Positions 53,970 to 64,000 of a DNA stretch of 64,000 nucleotides are shown here, in pieces. Each line of letters starts with the position of its first letter. Positions within the stretch are counted from its first letter, which is position 1. Source of the DNA: Carposina sasakii (lineage: Eukaryota > Arthropoda > Insecta > Lepidoptera > Carposinidae); assembly GCA_014607495.2 (NCBI GenBank), contig CP053157.1:1116001-1180000 (forward strand), written 5' to 3'. Below the pieces are notes generated by a model that did no database searches, was not told the DNA's origin, and saw only the letters and a program-made list of their open reading frames with translations. Both the position numbers and the translations under genes were made by a program.

Positions 53970-55107
53970 TTCTAAATGATCAGGAACAATTTCCTTATAG
54001 CCTGAGAGAATGACCGATTTCCTTAGTCTCTAACGACATGTACGGAAAGAGATGCAGCGGATTTATTTCTGGTGAAGCTCCGCATTAACACAGTGTTCCT
54101 ATTTACACTATTAAATATTATGTATTGTAATTTGTAATAATCGGCGTCTTGTGGCGTACCCTGGGGAGGCCACCAACCCGCCTGCCCATAGCAAGCGTGG
54201 TGACTATGGGAAACAAATTGTCGGAAACCACAATTCAAGCACCCCCATGGCAGTCTTGTGGCGTACTATGCCTGGGTAAGTATAGGCCTACGTTCGTTAG
54301 CTAAAGTGGACTCCAGCAAAATTTTTTTAAAGTCCATACGGCTTTGTCTCTGGAAGATCAACCTGATTTGTGATGGCAGATGATGATTGATATACGGATT
54401 TAGCAAAGCCTTCGATAAAGTTCCTCATTGTGTCCTCTGCTGAAACGGTCATCAACGCTCGGGCTACCATATTCAGGTGTAGTCCCAACCCTTTCTGTTT
54501 GCTTGCATAAGGCCCCGTTCATGTACTTAAAGCTAGAGATGGTAGGCAAAGATCTCGATAGTGACCTTGTTTTCTTCTACTTTTGAGAAACAAATTGTCG
54601 GAAACCACAATTCAAGCACTAAATCAACGCAAAAAGAATAAACTATAAATAAACTGAGGTATTAATCAAATCAGGACAATGAACGCAGGGAGCTTAAACT
54701 ATATATACTCTGCACGATACCCACGAGCGTCATCACTCCCCTTGTTGTACTTAGGACGGTACTCGCACTCCCCCAACTAGGGTATTAACCGATTTGCAAC
54801 CTTAGAATAAGGAGGGAGGAGCTTCCTTATTCTATGCCGATAGAGAGTAAGTATATTCTTTGGCCGACAACGTAACGCACACATAAGGAGTGGTAATGTG
54901 TTTCTTCCCTGCTGCAGCGATTTCTTTGCTCGCCCATATCAATCGCGATGAATTTAATTGCATTATTGCATGTGTTGTCGAACGATAAATCATGAATTTT
55001 CCTCAATTTATAATTGCAATGATTTTACATTTCGATGTTAATTATTAGGTAGTAGGTGCGGTCAAAGAATTTAATGAGCTACAATTTTGTAAATGGTATA
55101 TTATGGT
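53970..55107. other. Non-coding stretch
   Basis: An inverted member of the cttcactagaatacatcagc family lies near 54030-54090. The phrase aaacaaattgtcggaaaccacaattcaagcac occurs twice, near 54209 and 54590. No exon supported. Confidence 0.4.
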
Positions 55108-55385
55108 CGATTCTGCTGTCACATTTAAACGTAAACATAAACTTAGTCAGGTCTGTCCCTCTCTATCCTTAACATAAATGGCTGAGACCGAAAGGGACAC
55201 GTGGGACTCATCTTAAATTTAGGTTTAGAACCATATTAGATTCCGGCAGTCACACTTAATTTAAACCTAAACCTAATCTTAGTCAGGTCTATCTCTCTCC
55301 GTTCTTAACATAAATGGTCGAGAGAAAAGGACAGGTAGGGCTAATTTTACGTTTAGGTTTAAGTGTGACTGTCGAAATCAACCAT
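55108..55385. mobile_element. Two adjacent hairpin MITEs, gtgtgac...cttaaa family
   Basis: Copy one spans about 55108-55244 and copy two about 55245-55385. Both have ggtctatctctctcc-type cores between arms built on cacacttaaacctaaac and its inverse. They lie directly next to each other. Confidence 0.7.
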
Positions 55386-56352
55386 ATTGTCTTATCATTT
55401 ACTATTTAGCTACAATGTACCTACAGTATTATGAAGAATTTCTACCTGAGTTTTCCTCAGTATGCCTGTTCTAATGTGGGGCTTCACTAGAATACATCAG
55501 CTGCATCTCCTTCCGAGCATGTCGTGTGTGTCGACTAAGGTATTTAGGGGCGTTCTCTCAGGCACCTTGCGACTAGAATTTTTACATCTGACCCCGCTTT
55601 GCTAAACGTGGCTATAGGATCTTTTTCGCAATCCTGCAGTGTTGGCTTCACTATATTTCGGAAAACAGCCGTGTATTTATTTACGTATGTCTTCCTCAGT
55701 GAAATGCTTTATTACTGAGAGGTCCCGATAAAAGAGATTTTCCAAGAAAGGCTGTGGTTTAGACAACATTCGCCAACAAGGCTAATTCAGAATTTTTGAA
55801 GGTCTTCTTCTGGAAAAACAGCGATGATTTGCCAAGTGACATGTCAAAGTATGAAAAACTCTTCGTTACTGAGGGACTGTTACAAAACATACGTATGTCT
55901 ACGTACACCTCAAACTACTGGGCGTTGAAAGTTTTCACCATGGAGAAGAAACCCTGATAAAGGCGCTAGTGTCTTTGTAATTTGTAATACGGTTACATTT
56001 CGGAGCACAAGTGTGTGGTTACAACTACAGAGTTACACTGGCACTGAAGGTCCGCCCCTATTATGACGTCATGGCCTCATGATTACCACACGACTCAGTT
56101 CATAATCCCACCTCCTTTTTGTACCTTCTTCATGGTTTTCAGACACCGATATTATATATTATATAGATAATAACAGAATATTGAATACAGCCTACACTTT
56201 CTATACGGAATCTGCTTTCTTTCAGTGGTTACTAACACAGATAGTCTAACAGCTAACTCTAAAGTCGCCCCCAAAATATCTTACGAAGCGTGAACGAAAC
56301 TGACCAAAGGGGAGCTTCACCCTCAACTGCAGTACATTTTGTTACTATAATA
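55386..56352. other. Non-coding stretch with dispersed fragments
   Basis: Contains a cttcactagaatacatcagc family member (55482-55535) and a gatctttttcgcaatcctgc fragment (55618-55680). No exon. Confidence 0.4.
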
Positions 56353-56645
56353 CAGAGTGTTAGGCAAATACTGAAATCCTGAATAAGTCCAGTGCTATGC
56401 TATTTACTCGCAGGAAATGCATCAAAAATTTAGTTTTTTTATAATCATCCCTTGGGTAAAAAATTTGTTTGTAAGCCAATGTCTAAACGAATACACTTAT
56501 TTTTGTCCTGAATAGATTTTAAAAATGTCGTATTTGTTAAATACTTTGCAGCTAAACTAAAATATACAGTGGTTTTCGACACAGAATCATGACCTGAAGT
56601 CAGCATGATAATATCAATATTTGCCAGGCTGTCACTCACACCCTG
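56353..56645. mobile_element. TA-flanked mariner-type MITE (gctgtcac TIR family), copy 2
   Basis: Starts CAGAGTGTTAGGCAAATACT and ends gccaggctgtcactcacacc then CTG, with TA on both sides. Related to 5935-6328 in ends and in the tgaagtca...tatcaatatttgcc part. Confidence 0.75.
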
Positions 56646-58210
56646 TACTTATAGATAAGGTAACTGGAGGGCTTTGTTGTAATTGCTTACCATAGCCCGC
56701 GGCTTAAAACAAAAATCCTATTTACCGATGAGTAGGTACACCGTGTGTATCTCCCAGACGTAAAGCACTAACTACTCAATTGTTTTAAATTTTTACATTT
56801 TGGAAATTAATTTATTCACTAGATATACGAGTATCAAAAAGGATATAAACTAGACACTACATAACATACTACGATTATTATAAATGCACAAAAGCTTGTG
56901 ACATGAGAAAGAATATTTGTATACTCTTTCACGCAATAACTAGCGAACGGATTTTGATAAAATCTGACATGATAGCTCATTCATACATCAGAATAACATA
57001 AAAGTTGCGGGCATCTCTTAGTAAAATTAATAATGAAGGTCGAAAGTGACCGTAGATACGTGTCCCATATAGCAAGTACTGCGACCATTCAAATTTTAGA
57101 AACCTTGTGAACAACAGAGTCTATTGGAAGAAAGACAAAGTAAGTTCTAATTTATGCAGTTCGTGCTTCAAACAAAACCAAAATTTATGTCACACAACAT
57201 TGTACAAATAATCATCTAATCATATACTCGTGTACATCATTTACAAGTGCCAAAAATCAATAGAAATCAACCCCTATACACACTAGGGGCACAACAACGG
57301 AAAAATCGAACCTATGCCACCAACGTAAAGTTGACTTTCCAATACCAGGCCACCAGAAACCCAAAGAGTCCATAAGTGTCTCATAATTATATACTGGCGC
57401 AGCAAAGTAAAACAAATTTTATGACCTAGCCATAAAAACTATATTGGCCGAGTGAAAGGAAACGCTTAGGATAATAAAGACTCAGCAAGCGGTCGAAAAC
57501 ATGTGGGCTATGGACAAAAATAAATTATATTTTGATTTATTTGATAGCAGAATGACGGGCTTAGAGCTTTAGTTTCCAGTTATAATGTTACCAGGCGATT
57601 ATAACTTTACTGTGAAGAACGGATGTCCAGCAACACTCAAGTAAGCTCACATTTTCAAGGTTCTTTGAGATTGTATATTCGTAAAATCGTTGCATTTACT
57701 ATGTTCTTATGGTTAGATGTAGACGAACGATCGACAGTTAAAGTTTCAGACACTTTGGCGTTTGCAGATTCGAATATCAACAGTCTTTGAACACCCTGAC
57801 TATTTCCCTAGCAAGAGTATTGTTCCACAGTGTGTTACACTTGTGCCACAAGTGTTTTAGTTATGTGTCCATGTGATATTAAACTCGCAGTCGAAACTGG
57901 ATACAGGAAGGTGAAAGGAATGAATGTAGGATAGCACTGTGAAAAGCTATTCCGATATTCCAAAGTCGAAAAAATCTAAGGGAGACGAAAGTTGTAAAAG
58001 TTTACGCGCTAGAGGCGGCCGGGCGCTTTTCTGGAATTGCTCGTATCCAGCTAGGACCTTGGAAAAGGCTGACATATCGACATGCATCATGACATAATGT
58101 TATTAAGTACCTACAGAGGCTATACGGCTATTTATTGTTGTGCCGTAGATTTAAAGATGAAAACAAACTTTTCAGACCCAACACATACAAAATTTCAAAG
58201 AAAATTTATA
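56646..58210. other. Non-coding stretch
   Basis: No ORF of interest and no repeat recognised. Confidence 0.35.
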
Positions 58211-58441
58211 CAGGTGTTTTTTTGTGAAAACAAACTACTTTACATGAAATAAAGTAAGTTTATGCCAAAAAAAATGCTGGGATTTTTTTATTTTTTTTAT
58301 TTTTTAAAGATCGTGCGAAATTTATAGTGTCTAGTGTTTATGTTAGTTTTTTTATAGACAGATATTAATTATTTTTCAACACTATGTGCATGCAGAAAAG
58401 CGCAGTCTATTTACACCCTAATATTTTGGAAACCAGACAAA
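58211..58441 (+). mobile_element. Truncated copy of the gtggccacc MITE family
   Basis: Starts CAGGTGTTTTTTTGTG after TA and shares aaataaagtaagtttatgcc, tagtgtctagtgtttatgtt and ttttggaaaccagacaa with 25665-26044. The right third and the right end are missing. Confidence 0.75.
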
Positions 58442-59274
58442 TTTATCAAAGAGAATTTATATGTGTAAAGCTGTCATACCAGCAATTGTTTTTCTTAATA
58501 TTTACGAAACACTCGATACTAGGTTGGTTAACTTGTCTATGATAATAGCTTAATAGTCTCGATCGAAGGTACAAATTTTTAGGAGGGTTTTTTGCTTACG
58601 GTCTTAGTTTTGTGTTGTTTAGATCAGCGCAGTATAATGAAACCTATATTCATTCCATTTTACTATTAATTTGGCACATTGTAGTAAAGTTTAATTAACG
58701 TTGACGTGCCTTCAAGAATCCGGGGCCAGTTTCTTACGCCTTGTTTACCTACCTATACATTCCCTCAGTACATCTTACAAGTTATAATCGCATTTGCACT
58801 TCAACTTACAGCCAATTTTAATAACCGATCTCGAGATTTTTGCATAATGTGCCATTGTTTTCATAAAATATTAAAAATCCCATCTGTCAGATGATGACTG
58901 ACAAGTGTGTAGTAGCCGTCCGAGGGCAGCAGCGGCAGAGAGAGTATTTTCTAATCACGTCGAGCAATTCGGCTCGGAGCCCGTCACAAACATTTGGCGC
59001 GCTTCCCGCGGTCCCGCCCTGCCTTGGATCAGGGTTGGCTATCATGTGTTTCTTGATTAAATTACCGCGTTGTTGTTGTAAATATTAATAATCAAATGAA
59101 CTATATGTATTATCTAATACTACTACTATGTCTTTCAGCGATAAATTCGATTTAGTACTTTTTCTTTTGTAATCACTGCTTCTGTTGCAAGATTATAATG
59201 TGTACTCCTAATTTCAATTTCATGAATTATTGACGATATTGATCTCGTGTTTACGCTATTCTGGGTATTAGTCA
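58442..59274. other. Non-coding stretch
   Basis: A GC-richer patch at about 58910-59040 carries a 65-codon ORF without a domain. No exon is supported. Confidence 0.35.
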
Positions 59275-59679
59275 CTAGTAATTTATCCCTATATTTTTAA
59301 AAGAACTAGAAACCCTACGTGATCTGATAAGACTCCCCCGCATAGGCGAAGCGCGAGTCGCGACCCTCTTTGGGGTTAGGAATAGTTGTAATACCGCCTG
59401 CCCGTTCTGCGGTACTGGTACTCTGCAGTCGCTCGGTAACGTTTCTATCCCATCTTGTTCCGCTATGCAAGCTTCCCTCGTTCCTCGTTCGCTTGGCTGG
59501 TTAAAATAGTTACAATGCCTTTGACTGTTCTGTTGTCCTGGTGGCTGGGAGGCATGCGTGACGTTTCGGTTCCGTGTTGCGCGTTGGTTGGTGGGCCCAG
59601 TTATCTCAACCGAACTCTGTGCACGTCTTAGATTTTTTCGATGACGTGTTTTATGCCTTGAATAGTTGAATAGGATCAT
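59275..59679 (-). CDS. Unidentified 134-codon ORF in a CpG-rich patch
   Basis: Opens at ATG 59679 and runs to a stop at 59275. It is the longest open frame not explained by a mobile element. Composition is Arg-, Gln-, Thr- and Pro-rich. Two parts look like diverged repeats: GQQNSQRHCNYFNQPSERGT and PQNGQAVLQLFLTPKRVATR, about 42 codons apart. No domain, signal peptide or membrane segment is seen. It could be an unidentified gene part, the coding remnant of a mobile element, or chance. No splice model is proposed. Confidence 0.25.
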   Translation of the reverse strand: MILFNYSRHKTRHRKNLRRAQSSVEITGPTNQRATRNRNVTHASQPPGQQNSQRHCNYFNQPSERGTREACIAEQDGIETLPSDCRVPVPQNGQAVLQLFLTPKRVATRASPMRGSLIRSRRVSSSFKNIGINY

Positions 59680-62469
59680 TTCATTACATTGAGTTTACTT
59701 GTGTGCTTATCACAAATATCTGAAGTTAAACCAACAAAAAATAAACATTTTAACGATAATTTCATCATAAAAATACCATACCCGATCCCAAGCCCCTATA
59801 AATGGTCAATAAATGTTCGTAATCTGATATTTAGCTACGTTTAGCTGACATACAAGTAACTAAGAAATTACCTTCGGTAAAGCCAACACATAAGGAAGTT
59901 GTTATTTGTAAATGGAACGGAATTTGAGTCATCCGAGTAGCGACTATGTATTGCAGTGCTTATCTCTCTCGATCAAAATTGCAGCGCACTTCGCAAGCAA
60001 GTAGCTACTCGGTATTCCAGGCCACGAACGAGCGTTTCTTCATTAATTTCATAAGCATGAGTGTCTGGCTGCTGTGGAAATAATTCCCTATTTTATTTGC
60101 CATTCCAGTAACTTCTGCGTTGTTGACTATTGTTAAATTTTAGAGATGTTTTAGTTGGAAGCTATCTAGTATCTTTTAGAAAAACATGCCAGCGACAATC
60201 TTCGATCTGGTCATCACTTTTCATCAGATGAGACCAATTAAATGTTTGCCTATGTCAATGAGATTTCGTGCAACGGCTAAGGTACAAGTTTTTTTAGCTT
60301 CGTCACCGCCTAGCCATTTGGCGGATTCTAAAACTGGATGGTTACACTGGTTTAATCCACTAATGAGAATCTAAAGGTCATCATTGATTACCAGCAACAC
60401 ACGAACTGGCAGGATTATAAATCAACTGTAACTGAGATCAATATCTAGAATGGCCTGGAGCTCAGTCCATATTACGTAATTCGTATTTAGTATGGAATTA
60501 ATTGTATGCTGTAAATGACATTGAACAAATATTTGTAAGTTTTAAGCCCGTTATTTGTTAGCGTTACATAGTAATATTCTACGTACGATGTATGTACTTT
60601 GACAGAAGCTCTTTTTCATGCTAACGATAAATGTATGCTGTCAAAACTATTGATGCTGAACACCACGTAGTCGTAAGATTGCAAAAGTCATCCAAATATT
60701 TTAGATCCTTTTGGCTGTATTACTTCTTGCCACAGAAGTACATCACGAAGAATTTTCTTTTTCGGGGTGTAGAATATTGCTAACATCATCTTTGATTACT
60801 CATTTGTTTTATTTTGTTCGAGTCTACGAAGGGCTACTGATATCTCCTATATTTTGCGAAACAAGTAAATATCTGTTACTTCCAAATAACTGGTGTTCTG
60901 TATTACTTATCTCATGAACATTACAGCCCTTTTAATTCAGCCTTCTTGTCGGCGCAAGAAGCCTTTGCCTATACAATCTATCAGTCCATAGGCTATGCAT
61001 AGATTTTTATTATCACAAATATAAAAAACTTTAGGTGTAGCCTGTGTTTTATGAATATCAGATTTCTTGCGTTGTTCAAGTTAAGATTGATGTTTTTGAG
61101 ATCTTGTTTGCTCAAAACGAGAGTAAGTATAAACACCAAAAAGAAGGCGAAAATCGAACCATTTATCAAACAGCATTAGGTGCGATCTTGAAAATTTGCA
61201 ATCCTATAAAGTTTTCAATTTCGTAAATGCACGAGAAGCACGTAAATATATTGTGGCCCTCCATCTTAGCTGCGCAAACCAATATCAGCTTTAACTTGGA
61301 GGTGTTAAGTTGTAAATTGCAGTGTGAACTGCCGCATTATAGATTCGAGGGGTGATTTTACAAGGGTTGGCTATTTTCTCCCCTGTTTTGCTAGTGGTGG
61401 TTGTTTGTACGAAAAATATTGTTGACTCTGCAATTATAGAATGCTTCGTGTATATATTTATTGTAGAAAACTGGGTTTGGTCTTTCTTTCTTTGCGAAAC
61501 TAAAAAACCCATAGGGGTATTTAAACCCAGCTTCAGATCAATCTCCCAGATTTTTAACCATATTTTGGTTATAACCAGTAGGAACGGGAATATAAAAAAT
61601 GATATATAACATACGTAACTATACAATCTCTAAACCAATATCGTCACCGACGATTTTACATTCTGTAACGCTGTCGGCCTATGAGATTTGACATATTGTG
61701 ACGATAGCTTTACGGACTGTCGACAGGTATGCTATTATACCATACCCCGTATTAAAAGTTGCAAGTAAATTATTCCAATCGTCGGTGCTTTGATTTTTAT
61801 CAAATCCGTAATAAACATACGTAGCTAGATCGCAGAGTTGCAACGGTTTTATAGTAACTTTTGGTTTCGAATGTGGAAGCGTTACTTATGCCCGTACGTA
61901 ATGCTTGGGGCCTCTTTAATCCTCCCTTCCATCAATCCAAAATAATCATGACCCAATTAGTAACGTTGTCTATAAAAGATTTTACAACAAGATGTCAAAA
62001 ACGTGCGATTTCGGAATTTGCTCCATGCTCTTTCTAAATTTTGAACAACTTGTATCGTTGGCATTATTTCTTGTGTGGTTTTTGTAAGATTCTTATAAAG
62101 TAAATAGTACTTATCGATATTATCATCAGCAATACCGGTTTCGAGTATTCCATCCATCTTGCTTGCAGTGAGATAGCGTTATGCGTTAGTCTATTTCTGC
62201 CACGCTCCACTACGCAACTAGTCAACAAGCCGTGAAAAGCCACGTCGGTCGTGCTATTTTAATAGAGCTAGTAGATAGGGACGATACGGCGACGACTACT
62301 GGCCTAGATTTCATCATCGAAATAGATCCCCGTTTTGGTCTACCAAGCCTAGAACTAACCCCCCCAGCTTGCCAATAAAACCAAGTTTTAAATAGTCAAT
62401 TAATTTTATTAAGTATGTACATACCGACTCTGTTATTTACCGATATTCGATACTTGGAAATGCGCCAAC
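59680..62469. other. Non-coding stretch
   Basis: AT-rich. Opposing 85- and 111-codon ORFs at 61291-61626 show no domain. Nothing else recognised. Confidence 0.35.
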
Positions 62470-62760
62470 TTTTCTATATTTCGCGGAAAACTAGTAAAAA
62501 AGCTCGCTCGGAAAATCCTAGAGGTGCAATTTGGTCATCCGACGTCGGATAAACCCTTTTCTTCAGCGCGCGTGATACTAGCATCGCATGGGCTCGAGGA
62601 GGTGTCTCGTATTGCGACGGCTCAGCTGGCGCTAGGTGCGAGCGAGACGGACTTATGGCTGGAATGCGGGCGGTAGAGTGCGACGGCGCGGTGAAGGTCA
62701 ACTGATAGACGATACAGAGTAAACATGTAGGCGCGTTCCAAGAGTTCCAACCAGACATAA
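62470..62760. other. CpG-rich patch, function unknown
   Basis: Markedly richer in CG dinucleotides than its surroundings (for example gcgcgcgtg, cgacggcgcgg). A 94-codon minus-strand ORF spans it without a recognisable domain. It could be a promoter or first-exon region, or a retroelement 3' UTR. Confidence 0.3.
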
Positions 62761-64000
62761 CATTAACGAATAAATTTCTAATACAATGGTGCTCTTACAG
62801 TTATGTCGGAATATTTTGGTTTGTTAGCTATAATTTGGTTTTATAGCTAATTATGATTTATTGTAGCCTATGAGGTCTTACTAATTAAAATACATACAAA
62901 GTAATAATTTAAATGTACGATTGATGAAATATCTTCTACTTAATAATAATTTTAATGTAGATATATTTTTTATTTTATTTATACATTCACTTACAATGTT
63001 CTTGCAAAACGATTCTAATATAAAGCATGATAATAAAGTTAGGTATTAATATTAATTAAAATAACATCAAGTACCTACTTACCTTTAAAGTTTAATTTGA
63101 ACTTGACATTATGCAGAATGGCTGTAACTTTTTTACGTTATCTAATATATTATTGTATATTTACAATATGTTTTTTCTAATATCCGTAAATAATAAAAAA
63201 GCGAAGGCCGATATAAATCACAAACACCTAATAGTAGTCTCTATCAGGAACTTGTTATATGTTCTGACATTACTCTGTATTGGACAGAAACAGCGCCCTG
63301 TGCTAGAGCGAGACAAACATACCAGCACGTGCTTCCTTTCATAATCCTCTTTTTGCCTCTTCGCGTCGCTGCCGCTCCGATATTATATTGCGACCAAAAC
63401 TACTTGAACCTTGCCAGTGGCGCTACTGTCAACGTTTTAAACTATTTTGCTTGCTAGAACACTGGTTTTAAATTATCTTTTGGTTCATGAAGTTTTGGTC
63501 GTGTCGTATATTGTGGGAATTTGTTTCGTGAGAAATAAGCGCTTTGGTTTGTTTTGGTTGTTTTCGTTATAATTTTTTATTTTATTTTATGCAAATTAAA
63601 AACAACTTTTGAACGTGGAAATTAGTGTGAATGATTTTTATGTTAATTGCTTTTGAATTTGATTTTACACGTTGACTTGAGGTAATGTTAATATTTGGTT
63701 TGTGGAAAATAATTAATAACAGATTTATTAAATTTTAATTACATAGGCAGTTAGTCATAATTTTGTTAAACTAATATACCTACCTAGTTACTAAAATATT
63801 ATATCAAATATCATAATACCTACATATACCAGAATATACCTACATAATAGACACGACTGTGTTTTCTAAATAGGGTAGCTGGTAACATGTCATATTATTA
63901 TGTGATTTCGAGTCTAAAATCTTGTAGATAGATTACATATTACTAGGTCTAAAAGAACAGACCCTTAAGTACTACCTATCTATTACTGCTCCTTTTTTCT
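62761..64000. other. Non-coding stretch to the end of the window
   Basis: AT-rich. A tgtgatttcgagtctaaaat fragment near 63900-63940 resembles part of the hairpin MITE family of 16625, and a cgactgtgttttctaaatag fragment precedes it. No exon. Confidence 0.35.

Overview
The window is eukaryotic, AT-rich, intron- and transposon-dominated DNA, most probably from a moth or butterfly (Lepidoptera). The evidence is Lepidoptera-type non-autonomous Helitrons (5' ends TCTATAC..., 3' hairpins ending CTAG|T), many TA-flanked CAGGGTG...CCTG mariner-type MITEs, RTE and Jockey non-LTR relics, a Mag-like Ty3/gypsy element and short TTAGG runs. No prokaryotic genes, rRNA, bona fide tRNA genes or CRISPR arrays were seen.

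Region by region. 1-6860: MITE and Helitron relics, including a 181-bp MITE nested in a Helitron. 6868-10781: the best single object in the window, a complete Transib (RAG1-family) DNA transposon with ~350-bp terminal inverted repeats, an exact 5-bp target duplication (CGTCG), a TATA box, an uninterrupted 704-codon transposase with all recognisable catalytic and zinc residues, and a polyA signal. 10787-18390: mostly featureless intergenic or intronic DNA with a hairpin MITE. 18390-22239: Helitrons, including two joined end to end and one with a perfect 529-bp tandem duplication of its 5' half. 22586-26746: a broken Jockey-like LINE carrying a MITE. 28500-31320: Helitron, THAP-domain fragment, GC-rich retroelement tail, hairpin MITE. 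31695-36559: a Ty3/gypsy retrotransposon on the minus strand, inserted in a Helitron, with apparently identical 171-bp LTRs but several frame breaks lying in or beside homopolymer runs. 36643-37103: a fold-back element with CACTATGG termini. 41199-42332: a three-level nest (mariner MITE inside Helitron inside hAT). 51455-52127: a deleted P-like element with 30-bp TIRs, near-perfect 8-bp target duplication and a THAP exon.

Host gene. Between 45334 and 51026, on the plus strand, at least four and probably five exons keep one reading frame across consensus splice sites. They encode a low-complexity, Cys- and Pro-containing protein segment with three consensus SUMO-type motifs. I do not recognise the gene; it is likely a nuclear regulator, and the window mostly shows its introns and surroundings. 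Neither its first nor its last exon could be placed.

Nearly every other gene-like signal belongs to a mobile element. Several nested insertions can be dated relative to each other because uninterrupted copies of the host repeat elsewhere in the window supply the empty site.
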